Shown here: one piece after another, positions 54,001 through 64,000 of the stretch
Position numbering within the stretch: position 1 is the first letter of the stretch
Layout of the letters: every line of letters starts with the position of its first letter
Assembly: GCA_036023115.1 (NCBI GenBank)
Contig: JAYKKT010000056.1
Location: forward strand, 1,878,001-1,942,000
Length of the DNA stretch: 64,000 bases
Direction of reading: 5' to 3'
From: Brasenia schreberi
Lineage: Eukaryota > Streptophyta > Magnoliopsida > Nymphaeales > Cabombaceae
Notes under the pieces: generated by a model
Seen by the model: only the letters and a program-made list of their open reading frames with translations
Databases searched by the model: none
What the model was told of the DNA's origin: nothing
Translations under genes and position numbers: made by a program

Positions 54001-56913
54001 CTCTCTCATGTGACAACAAATGACAGCTGTCATCCACCTCTATATCTCAAAACAGCAACAACTCTGGTGTCATCTAGCAACAAACTAGGAATGCCCTATC
54101 AGTTTCTTCCTCCATTATTCTTCTTCTTAGTCCTCATTGGTCATTCTGTGTGTTTTTCCTGTTCTTGTTGTTCTATAAAAACGGAACAGACTCATGTACG
54201 TTGACGAGAGCCATTTTCTGGTTCAAAGTAAACCTGGATATGGTCAAGGCCTTGTTAAAAGAAATGTAACAGTGCATTCATGCACATGTTTATATTTGTA
54301 TTTTGTTTCATATTTCTTATTTTGATGTAATTAGGCCACATGCCCAAGCTTTGCAGCATTTCAAGTTCACCAGCAGGCTCCAACGGTGCTCCTCCTCCTG
54401 TTGTATTAGCTCGGGTGCCTTGCTCTCCTCGGCCTCCAGTGCCCATGCCTCGGGTTTCGCCCACACTGATGTCATTGTCATCACCATGCTTCTCTGCTTC
54501 TTCGTTTGCTTACCTTCCCTCTCTTTCTTGCTCTTGTGTGCAATCTTCTACTCCCCACTCACGCAGAGACAAGAGAGGCAGCCAACAGGGTGGTGGCGAC
54601 GTTGAGCGACCACCACCATGGCTGACGAAGGCAGGTGAGAGAAAGAGAGACGTTTGGCTTTTTAGTGACAGAATGGTCGGGTCGGATTCGTGGGACTCCA
54701 TCGCCCGAGATCCAAAAGATTCAAACCTGAACTCTGCCATTCAGAAAAAGCTATGGCTTTTCTTTGGCCAGCATAATCAGTTCACATGTGTTCCTTCCAA
54801 GTTTCCAACTTAATGTCGTTCTTGATATTTATCAAATCAATTGGTTGGCCTCTCTTTATGAGGTTAGACCATTTCATGTGATTAAGATCTTCATGTTGTG
54901 GCTATATGTCACTTTTCTTGGTCATTTGTTTTAAGGTGTTTCAGTTGGGATTATGACATCCTATATGTTATTGGCCATTGGTTTGAGTTCAGTCAATGTT
55001 TGAAGATGCACTTAGTTGTTATTTGATATCTTTTACTTGTGTGCAGCTTATCTTGATGACTTAGTTGTGATTAATATAGGTAATTATTTTTCAAAAAGAC
55101 ATGTATAACTTTTATGCACCCAAGTGTTTGAAAATAATACATAAAAAGGGTCTTACTTTGATTATTGACTACCCATTTGGTTCAGTTTTTTAGTGTATTT
55201 TGAAAGGGGTTACTTTTCAAAAATGTGCATATCTTATTATCAACCTTTGAGGATATATAAGGAATTTTTGTCAAATATTGTTTTTTGTGAGACAAACTTT
55301 CTTTGCAATAAATGTATATATATATATATATATTGACAAATTTATTCAAATTGACTTTATAACATTGCTATAATTCACTTAATCGTTAATACTACATTTT
55401 GTTCATCTTGTTGGATTCTTTTATTATCCTTGGATTCATAGAATCACGCTTGAGGTTGTGAGTTATTTAAGAGCTTTGGTGTTTTGATATGATTGTCGGG
55501 TTTGGCTTAGCCTTAAAACTTATAAGATTCATACACCTTGGCCTTTTATAATATCGCAAGCTTGTTGTGACTCATGATTTTATTTGTCATATTAGACAAT
55601 CCTATTTAGGTGATCAATGGTTTTTATTAAGGAATTTTGTTTCTAATATTTTTAGCAAAATATTTCAAAATTTTCTTTCAAATGTTAGGTTCTTGCTTTA
55701 TGTTTTTAAAATTAAGAACTTCTTAAGTTTCAAGTTCGTATTATTCTATTTATGGGATCTTAATACTTTCATTGAGGTTTTATTCTACAAGTTTTGTAGT
55801 AGGTATTAAAATAAAGATGTGAACCTAAGCAAAGAATTTGAGAGTTAAGACCGAATACAAAAGCTACAAGTCCTCTCAGTTTTAAAATTTTTAGTTAGCA
55901 AAAATTTTCAGTTTGAGGAGTGTTAAAAGAAATGTAACAGTGCATTCATGCACATGTTTGTATTTGTATTTTGTTTTATATTTCTTATTTTGATGTAATT
56001 AGGCTACATGCCGAAGCTTTGCAACTGGCTCTCAAGTTCACGAGAAGGGAAATCTAGCCCCTCCAACAACTAGATTTCTAGCCGTTTGGAGGAAGCCCTG
56101 TTACATACCCTCTCCTATAAAATCTCTCTTTCTGCTGTAAATATTAAGCAAGCCTTATGGCTTGATTCTGTTAAGCCTCTCAAAAATAAAGATTGATTCA
56201 GTCAATCAGGTATGCGTAGCTGTTTATGTTTATTTTCCTTACAGGCATCAGACTCAGCTGATCGTTGAAGAGTCATGATGGTACGTCGTACTTGTATCAT
56301 TGCCTTTCAAGAATAACTGATTGTTCTAGCAAACTTGACATAATCCTTTAGCAGAAAACAAGTGGCACTAAAACAATAATAGCTCTCTCTTTGTGCAACG
56401 GATATACACATACATGCACAAGTAGATCTTCCCAATTTGGAAAAAACTTCCACTAAATGGGGAAATAGCAGTGGACTATACAACTGTTTTATCAGGTTCC
56501 CTGTCTTTAGTAACGTGATACACATGAGAAGATTACATCATACTGGTCCTGTTGGTTTTTGTATCTAGATCAACAGAAAATCCGGACATGTCTGGCAGTT
56601 CACAACTCTCTAATCTTATATGCAGATAGTGTACACAAAATACTTCAAGAAAATGGACAAAAATAATGCACCTACCTTAATATTGTAATCATCTCTTTCA
56701 GCCACCTGCTGCTGAAGTCGATGGTTTTGTACTTGCATATCCTCATAAGCTTGACCGATAGTCTACAAAAGGACCAAAAAGAGATTGGTTGTTGGCAATT
56801 AACTTTGGACTAACTGAAAAAGAAATTCAGCTGGAAGAACCTCGATTTCAGAAATATAAGCTTCCACTTCTTCATCTTTTACTTTTGTAGCTTCTTTAAC
56901 CTCAAAAATATCT
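51019..56913 (-). CDS. HUB2: HUB2/BRE1-like H2B ubiquitin ligase, 3' exons in U2
   Basis: Exons on the minus strand, in gene order: 56,913-56,841, 56,762-56,676, 52,077-51,940, 51,868-51,666, 51,444-51,282, 51,150-51,019. The reading frame is open through all of them; one exon lacks six bases (two acidic residues) compared with U1 and one acceptor is TTCAG instead of TGCAG. Coiled coil precedes the C-terminal C3HC4 RING (CSVC...CPGCG), which would recruit the E2 for H2B mono-ubiquitination in the nucleus. This copy, unlike U1, is joined to the DNA on the right, so the missing N-terminal exons (about 600 residues) could lie beyond 64,000 across an intron that contains an L1 remnant and two hAT elements. 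If not, it is also a fragment. Called as partial CDS on that basis. Confidence 0.72.
52676..54650. repeat. ~1-kb tandem duplication inside the U2 HUB2 intron
   Basis: 52,676-53,667 is repeated at 53,677-54,650 (both start near ACGCCACATGGAT and end at GAGAAAGAGAGA). It copies the 154-base repeats, the target site, the start of the short LTR element and the GC-rich insert. U1 has a single copy, so it arose after, or was lost from one unit since, the 18-kb duplication. Confidence 0.9.
53268..56243 (+). mobile_element. Short LTR element in HUB2 intron, U2
   Basis: Counterpart of 35,344-37,337, lengthened by the 1-kb duplication so that its 5' LTR start occurs twice (53,268 and about 54,254). 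3' LTR 55,921-56,243. Target duplication GGCAT is intact at 53,263-53,267 and 56,244-56,248; before the second start it has changed to GGCCT. Confidence 0.85.
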
Positions 56914-57245
56914 CTACATAGCAAAATAGGGGAAAAACATTAATGTGAATGACCAAGGAAAATGCTAGTAATCTCTGCATTAAGAAATTGTCTAAGGACG
57001 TGAGCAATTATAAGCTTGTTTTGGGCATACAAGACATCGCCGAACAATAGTTCTTCCTTAAATTAATCAAAACAATTTTAGTTTGACTCAATTCAGATCT
57101 AAGTCACCATATAGCAATGAAGCTTTTTTTTGCTGACCAATATCTAAATGGCGTTCTTTTTCAGTTTTTTGCGAGATATTACCAACTATGTACAATACAT
57201 AATAAAAACATGTATATAGTTGTATCCCTTTAATCTTTAGGCCGA

Positions 57246-58190
57246 ATGTGGCTGGATGTGCGGGAAGGTATTACATTACAAATGGATGACGGACAGACAG
57301 TGAGGTTTTGGCAGGACTGCCAGCTGGAGGATGTCAGACTACTAAAAATTTTGATACAGAACTCTGCTAAAACAGATGGTGAAGCCATAGTCGCAGACAT
57401 GGTTGATGCCCAGGGTCGTTGGAATTGGCAGGCATTGGAAGGCATCTTGACGCATTCAGTGAACCTCAGAATGGCTGATACAATTCCATCAAGGCTTCAG
57501 AAAGAAGCCGATAAATGTTGCTGGGGGCCTTGGGAGCAATTGAACTCCTCACACTAAATCAGCCTACAACTTGCTCGGGCACATCCCTGGAATGAGGACA
57601 AGCAAATTTCATTTGGCTATGGGATTGTCAAGGACCACAGAGGATGAAAACTTTCCTGTGGTTGGTGTGAAAGATAAGCACTTAACCGATGAGGAAAGAT
57701 TTTGGAGACACATGACAGCAAATCCCCTTTTTTTGCAAGGATGAAGTAGAAAGTGTAAACATGTTCTACAAAACTATCTCAAAGCAACAATGGTTTGGAA
57801 CCGCATAACTATAGGCAGGACTCTACAGTTCTATAACGACCGCTGTAACGACTTGCTCAAGCAGAACCTCAGATGTAGATTGTTGCAAAGATACATGAGC
57901 ATTGGCAGCTAACCTTTGGTATTGTCTGCTGGAGATTATGGCAGCAAAGAAACAGAAGAGCTTGTCTTAGGATGGTGAAGGATGTAGTCGAAGCCTCTAA
58001 AGAGAATGCTGTTATTTTGAATTGCACAACTCGCAAGGAAAGGCATTGGGTTGGATGGAATCGGCCATATTGTGTGGTTAAACTAAATATGGATGGATCC
58101 TTCAAACAAGAGAGTAAGCGAGCTGCTGTCGGGAGAGCTATCAGAGATTGGAAGGAAGTTGACTGAAAAGATTTTGCAAGAATGTTGGTA
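57246..58190 (+). pseudogene. L1-type LINE ORF2 C-terminal remnant
   Basis: Continues the fragment seen at 38,346. After the DDGQTVRFWQDCQ stretch come a broken zinc-binding (zf-RVT-like) region at about 57,600-57,760 and an RNase H-like start at about 58,060-58,160 (VKLNMDGSFKQ, then GRAIRDW), the order found at the end of plant L1 ORF2. Multiple stops. It lies antisense in the presumed HUB2 intron and is cut by hAT copy 2. Confidence 0.7.
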
Positions 58191-58322
58191 GAATAAAGCA
58201 GTGTTATCTGTATCGCACCATATCGTGTGATACGTATCGTATCGTGGGACACCAAGATACGAAATAGGTAACTATATCGTATGATACAAGTGTTATCGTA
58301 CCGTATCACCTGAGGGTCCCTG

Positions 58323-58343
58323 GACCCGCAGTTTTGCGGGTTT
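58323..58343. repeat. Hairpin near the 5' end of hAT copy 2
   Basis: ACCCGCAGTTTTGCGGGT can fold into a stem of six or seven pairs. The same place in copy 3 (61,684-61,702, AACCCGCATTTTTGCGGGTT) has a longer perfect stem. See copy 3. Confidence 0.6.
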
Positions 58344-58739
58344 GTGGCTTCTGTTGGCGTGTGTTCACATCTTCCTAATGTAGTCTCTCCTATCCTTGTG
58401 TTCAAGGCTCGAAAGAAAGTTCTCTATAGCGTCCGTAGAAGCCCCCAACTCGGATTGCGATATACATTTTGTATTTTTTGGAGATTTTTTTTTTGTATTT
58501 GTTATTTTTTGGTGTTATTTGTATTTTTTTTAAAGACAAAATATGACGTTATAAAGTGCGTGGATATGATTTTTATTGCATTCGTGAAGTGGGAGACACT
58601 CTATTTAAGTGTTATGTGAAGATTGGGGATTTTGAAGTGCTTTTATTTTCAGGTTTTTGATTGAATTGAAGTTTTCAATTGAGATGGCAGAAAGGGGTGT
58701 TAGGGACTCCCAATCCCGGTCTAATGATCCCGCATTGTA

Positions 58740-61060
58740 GTGGGGTACAACAGTTGAGGGTTCCACATTGAATATCAAATGTTTGTTTTATGAGAATGTG
58801 GTTAGTGATGAAATTTCATGATTGAAACAGAACTAGCAGGGACTAAGAAAGAAGTTGCTCCTTGCACGGGCAGAGTTAGAAATTTGTCAGAAGTCATTAA
58901 ATGGCAATGTCTTTACATAATTGAGAGAATACATGAGAGGAGACAACAGAAGGATGATTTAAGGATGTTTGAGAAAGAGGATGATGATGCTATTGGATTG
59001 ACTGATATTATTCCTTCATATGATAGAAGAGAGGTTGGTAGTAGTAGTTCTCGACCATCAACCAAAGGAAAAAGGGTTGTTGAAGATTTTGGAATTGAAA
59101 GTGATAGAAGGAAGGATTGCTTCTAGCATACATTCATGAGAACAACTGCATGATCAGGTAGTAGACCATATAGTGTGCAGATGGTTTTATAATGCATGCA
59201 TTCCATTTAATGCAGCAAACAGTTTTCATTTTCAAGCAATAACAGATGCAATTGCTAATATTAGTTCAGGATACAAGATGCCTTCTTATTAGAAGTTGTG
59301 AGGAAAGTTATTAGATAAGATTATCCTTAAAGTGCAAGAATATTGTTCGACTTTGATAGAGTCATGGAATGACACAGGATGCCCTATCATGGCAGACAGA
59401 TGGACAAATAAGTGAGGAATGACTTTGTTAAACTTTTTTTCTACTATCCTAAAGGACTTATGTTTTTGAGATCTCTAGACGTGTCAAAGGAGAAGCATCC
59501 TATAGAGATCCTATAGCAAGAGTTTGATAAGGTGATATGCGAGGTTAGGTTAGAGAATGTAGTCCAATTCATTACAGATAATGCAGCTAACTATAAAGCA
59601 GCTGGAAAGGAGTTAGTAGATACTTATGGGACTTTCTATTAGGCACCATGTGCAACCCACTGTTTAGATCTCATCCTTGAATATATTGGTGAGATAGATG
59701 AGATAAAGGCAGCAACTCACTGTTGCCAAGATATCACCAAATTTATCTATAACCATGCATTTGGATTATGTATGATGAGAAGATATACAGATGGTGCAGA
59801 GCTTCTTCATATAGCTGCAACTCGGTTTGTAACTAATTTCTTATCTATACATAGTATTGTCAGACATAAGCAAGCCTTGAAGAGAATATTCTCCTCAGAT
59901 GAATGACAACAATTTGCAGAGTTGCCTCAAAATAGAAGAAACAGAAAATTGAATGAGATTTTAGAGACAATCTTCAGGAGTACATTTTGGAATGCATGTA
60001 GACTATTGAGAATTACATGTCCTTTAGTAAAGGTTTTGAGATTAGCTAATACCGAGGATAAACCATCTATGGGCTACCTTTATGAAGCCATAGATAGGAC
60101 AAAAGAAGCTGTTAAAAATAATTTTAATGAAAAAAAGAGAGATTATGTGCCCGTGTGGAAAATTATAGATAATAGATGGAATAAACAATTGCATCAACCT
60201 ATTCATACAGCTGCATATTAGATAAACCCAACATTCAGGTACTCAACAAGCTTCAAAAGAGACGGTGAAGTTAATCGAGGCATCATTGATTGTATAGATA
60301 GATTAGTTTTTGATGAGAGTAGGGCAGATGTTATACATCGAGAGATGGAGATCTATGATAATGCTCTTCACTTAATGGGTTTGCCTATAGCAATTCGCAA
60401 CCGCACTAATATGCGCCTAGATAAATTGTTTATCTTTGTATTTAAGTTTCTTTAATCTTATATTATTGTGGATTAAGTCTCTAATGTTTGTCTTTTTCTA
60501 CGTATGTTTGGTGGAATAGGTTTGGAAGTGATTGCCCAAACCTTAGAGATTTTGCATTAAGAGTTCTGAGTCAAACCCGTGTCAAACCCGTAGTACAACG
60601 GGTTGTAAAAGGAATTAGAGTGTCTTTAAACACATCCATACAAAAAAGCGCAAAAGGTTGAACCATAAGCGGTTGAATGACATAGTTTTTATTCATTGTA
60701 ACATGCGGCTTCACAAAAGGTAATCTTGTATTAGTTAGTACTTAAAGATTCAATTCAATATATTGTTTGACTTCAATTGTTAATGTTATTTAGTAATTAT
60801 TTATCTTTCTTTCTTCTAGGCAATTAAAAAAGGTAAATAGAGAAGAAAGCCAATTTGATCCAATAAGTTTGGATAATTTTGATATATTAGAAGACTGGAT
60901 TATAGAAGATAGCGAAGAAAATGCCCTCCTTACTGAAGAAAATATTTCATGGATTAATTTGGAAGGAACTCAACAACATCATCAAGGAGATGAAGATTTT
61001 GATTTTGAAGAAGAAGGTGGTGATAGGATCTTCAGCAAAGAGAAGATGAAGATTATTTAG
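58740..61060 (+). pseudogene. hAT transposase remnant, copy 2
   Basis: BED region at about 58,772 has lost a zinc ligand (CLFY for CLFC) and has a stop. The linker 58,818-59,126 is open. DUF659 pieces (TDNAANYKAAGKEL near 59,573; APCATHCLDLILE near 59,642), the middle region 59,922-60,221 and an hATC region at about 60,535-60,720 follow with stops between. The acidic tail 60,869-61,060 is open (DNFDILEDWIIEDSEE). Confidence 0.85.
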
Positions 61061-61366
61061 TTAATGATCTTGATTACAATATGTAAATGTAAATATATTT
61101 CATTTTTTGCTTTAAAATATGTAAATTTTGTTCAATTGTTCAATGGTGAATCATGATCAAATCATCAATATGTACTCAACTTTGCATTATATGAATTTTT
61201 TGCAATTACCAAATTTTTTCTCAATTTTTTCTGATTTTTTTTTACTAATTTTTTCTTATTTTCCCTCTATTTTTTTAATATTAAAGTAAGATACGATATG
61301 ATACGCCCGTATCATGGAGCAAAACAATACACGATACGATACGCGTCAGACAACACTGAATACAAG

Positions 61367-61536
61367 TATATATAATTGGACTTGGATCTAATTTTTAAAG
61401 TGTATAAGACTAAAAGTAAGACTATATAAGACTTTAAAGTATATAATTATATAAGTTTATAACTATAAGTACTATAAATCAATGTTATCCGTATCGCACC
61501 GTATCGTACGATATATCAGTGATGAGTACTACATAT
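61367..61536. other. Spacer between hAT copies 2 and 3
   Basis: AT-rich, no gene. At 61,480 CAATGTTATCCGTATCGCACC looks like a hAT terminus with its first bases altered, only 57 bases before the terminus taken as the start of copy 3. It may be a terminal scrap of another copy. Confidence 0.55.
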
Positions 61537-61683
61537 CAGTGTTATCCATACGATATGTGCGATACGTATCGTATCGTGGGCCACGATACGATACACTTAG
61601 GTGTATCGTGATTTAAAGGTTATCTCACCGTATCGTACGATACGGGTGATACGCCCAGGGACCCGATCCCTAGCTGAATCGAA

Positions 61684-61703
61684 ACCCGCATTTTTGCGGG
61701 TTT
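61684..61703. repeat. Hairpin near the 5' end of hAT copy 3
   Basis: AACCCGCATTTTTGCGGGTT: perfect 8-base arms around a 4-base loop, about 150 bases inside the terminus, at the same relative place as in copy 2 (58,323). Confidence 0.7.
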
Positions 61704-62124
61704 TATCTCTCTCTTCAGACTTCCCCAAGCTCCCTAAGAACCGTTCTTCCCCTCCTTGTTGTTCAAGGCTCCAAAAACATGCTCTACGATGTCCGTGCAA
61801 GCCTCCTATCTTGGATTTAGGTATATTTTTAGTGTTTTTCTTTATTTTTTTCTTTTTATTTGTTTTTATTTGTTTATTTGTATTTTTCTTTTTTTTGAAT
61901 GATAAAATATGAAGTTATTAAGTGTGTGGATATGATTTTTATTGCATTCATGAAGTGGGAGAAATTGTATTTGAGTGTTACGATTGGGGATTTACGAAGT
62001 GTTTTTATTTTCAGGTTTTTGTTTGAATTAAAGTACTCAATGGAGATGGCAGGAAGGGGTGGTAGAGACTCCCATTCTAAGTTTGATAATCCGGCATGAC
62101 AGTGGGGTATACCAGTTGAGGGTT

Positions 62125-64000
62125 CCAAATTAAAGATCAGATGTTTATTTTGTGAGATGGTAGTTAGTGGTAGAATTTCACAGTTGAAACACCACCTAGC
62201 ATGAACTAGGAAAGAAGTTGTTCCTTGCAGGCAGAGTTAGAAGTTTGCCAAAAGGTATCAAAACGCAATGTCTTCGGATGATTGAGAGTATATAAGAGAG
62301 TTGACAACAAAAGGATGATTTGGAGATATTTTAAGAAGATGATATGATATTGAATTTGGATTCACTCATAGTTTGCCTTCAGATGCCAGAACAGAGATAG
62401 GTAGTAGCAGTTCATGAGCACCTAGCAAGAGAAAGAGGGTTGCTGAAGACTTTGGAGGTGGTAGAAGAGAAAGTTCAGGGAGTAGAGGAAGAGTTTCTTC
62501 TAGTATACATTCATTTTTTTCCTACTACTACTACACATGGTGCTTAACCTGGAATTCGTGATGCTATGGCTTCAGAACAGTTGCATGATCAGGCAGACCT
62601 TGCAGTGGGCTGATAGTTTTATAATGCATGCATTCCATTCATTACAGCAAACAGTTTTCATTTTCAAGGAATGGCATATGCAATTATAACATCGGTTCAG
62701 GATACAAGATGTCCTCCTATCAAAAGTTGAGAGGAAAGATCTTAGATAAGACCATCATTGAAGTGCAAGAATACTTTTCGACATTGAGAGAGTCATGGAA
62801 GGAGACAGGTTGCACTATCATGGCAGATGGATGAACAGATAAGCGAGGAAGGACCTTGTTAAACTTTCTTATCTATTATCCTAAAAGAATTATGTTTTTG
62901 AGATCTTTGGATATGTCAGAGGAGAGATACACTGCGGATATTCTACGACAAGAAATTAATAAGGTTATACAAGAGGTTGGGCTAGAGAATGTAGTCTAAT
63001 TGATTACAGATAATGCAGTTAACTACAAAGCAGTTGGGAAAGAGTTGGTTGATATTTATAGGACTTTCTACTTGACATCATGTGCAGACCATTGTTTAGA
63101 TCTCATCCTTGAGGACATTGGTGAGATGGATGAAATAAAGGCAGCAACTGAGTGTTGCCAAGATATTACAAAATTCATTTACAACTATGCATTTGTTTTA
63201 TGTATGATGAGAAGATATACAGAAGGTGCAGAGCTTCTTCGAACAGTTGCAACTCGGTTTGCAACAAACTTCTTATCTTTACAGAGTATCGTGAGACAGA
63301 AGCAAGCATTGATGAGAATGTTCTCCTCAGATGAGGGGCAACAATTTACAGAGTTGCCTCAGAACAAAAGAAATAGAAAGTTGAATGAGATTTCTGAGAC
63401 AGTCTTCAGGAGGACATTTTGGAATGCATGTGTTAGACTGTTGATGATTATATATCCTTTAGTAAAAGTTTTGAGATTGGCTGACAGCGAGGATAAACCA
63501 TTTATGGGCTACCTTTATGAAGCCATGGATAGGGCAAAAGAAGCCATCAGAAATAATTTTAATGGAAAAAAGAAAGATTATGTGCCCATGTAAAAAATAA
63601 TTGATAATAGATGAAATAAACAATTACATCAGCTTATTCATGCAGCAGCATATTATCTAAACCCATCATTGAGGTACTCAGCAACCTTAAAAAGGGACGA
63701 TGAGGTTAATTGAGGCATCATTGATTGTATTGATAGATTAGTCCCTGATGAGAGAATAGCATATGCTATACATCGAGAGATGGAGATTTATGATAATGCT
63801 CTTCACTTGATGGGTTTGCCTGTAGCAATTCGCAACCGCAGTACGATGCGTTCAGGTAAATTGTTTATCTTCGTATTTAAGTTTCATCTTATAATACTGT
63901 GGATTATGTCTCTAATGTTTGTCTTTTTCTACAGATGTTTGGTGGAATAAGTTTAGAACTGATTGTCCGAACCTTAGAGATTTTGCAGTAAGAGTCCTAA
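62125..64000 (+). pseudogene. hAT transposase remnant, copy 3 (best preserved)
   Basis: BED finger start (CLFCEMVV, then LKHH) at about 62,140-62,195. Segment 62,628-62,834, then an unbroken frame of 197 residues at 63,000-63,593 with TDNAVNYKAVGKEL, CADHCLDLILEDIGE and NFLSLQSIVRQ, the DUF659-to-middle part. After a stop at 63,591 the homology continues to an intron (GT near 63,857, CTACAG at about 63,933) and the first bases of hATC. Stops at 62,099, 62,832 and 62,998 show it is inactive. Confidence 0.85.

Larger units (their letters stand above)
58199..61358 (+). mobile_element. hAT DNA transposon copy 2, complete ends
   Basis: 3,160 bases from CAGTGTTATCTG to CAGACAACACTG, inverted ends with one difference in 12. 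Inside both ends lie dense CGTATCGTATCGTG motifs. Flanks AATAAAG (left) and AATACAAG (right) look like an 8-base target duplication with one base lost. It encodes a broken transposase like copies 1 and 3. Confidence 0.88.
61537..64000 (+). mobile_element. hAT DNA transposon copy 3, right end outside window
   Basis: Starts CAGTGTTATCCATACGATA and carries the same GATAC/GTATC-rich subterminal DNA and hairpin as copy 2. The transposase remnant runs to the window edge. The right end is not seen. Confidence 0.85.

Overview
This window looks like nuclear DNA of a flowering plant, rich in repeats. It holds spliced plant-type genes (a GPI mannosyltransferase first exon, a defensin-like peptide gene, a HUB2-type histone ubiquitin ligase) among Ty1/copia, Ty3/gypsy, RTE-LINE, L1-LINE and hAT remnants with many microsatellites. 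I cannot name the species. There are no bacterial features. Most long open frames are transposon debris or simple-sequence artefacts.

Layout. 1-2,885: right part of a dead hAT transposon. 4,148-4,520 (-): first exon of a PIG-V-like gene whose other exons would lie left of the window. 4,983-6,850: degenerate LTR-element-like DNA. 7,062-7,829: a broken defensin-like (DEFL) gene. 7,992-17,031: a complete copia insertion with matching LTRs and a GAAGT target duplication, carrying a nested RTE LINE (9,010-12,134). 17,495-19,850: a gypsy gag-protease remnant. 19,851-20,515: an orphan DEFL promoter and signal-peptide exon that runs straight into copia DNA.

The core is an ~18-kb tandem segmental duplication: unit U1 (about 20,516-38,570) and unit U2 (about 38,591-57,470). 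In order, each unit holds a copia tail, the gypsy remnant, an orphan DEFL leader fused to copia, a copia middle-to-LTR fragment, a complete DEFL gene (28,635-29,294; 46,478-47,137), a non-autonomous hAT-like element, a minisatellite, the 3' half of a HUB2-like gene on the minus strand with a small LTR element in one intron, and an L1 fragment. The copia-tail/gypsy/leader block also exists once more to the left (15,545-20,515), so at least two rounds of duplication happened. U2 runs on into an L1 remnant (to 58,190) and two more hAT copies (58,199-61,358; 61,537-64,000).

Likely functional genes are few: the two DEFL copies, which are identical in coding sequence and encode a secreted eight-cysteine peptide of 74 codons; the PIG-V exon; and possibly the U2 HUB2 copy, whose missing 5' exons could lie to the right. 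The most unusual feature is the repeated shuffling of the DEFL promoter and leader. Three orphan copies keep the TATA box and start codon but now read into copia sequence, giving short chimeric ORFs.
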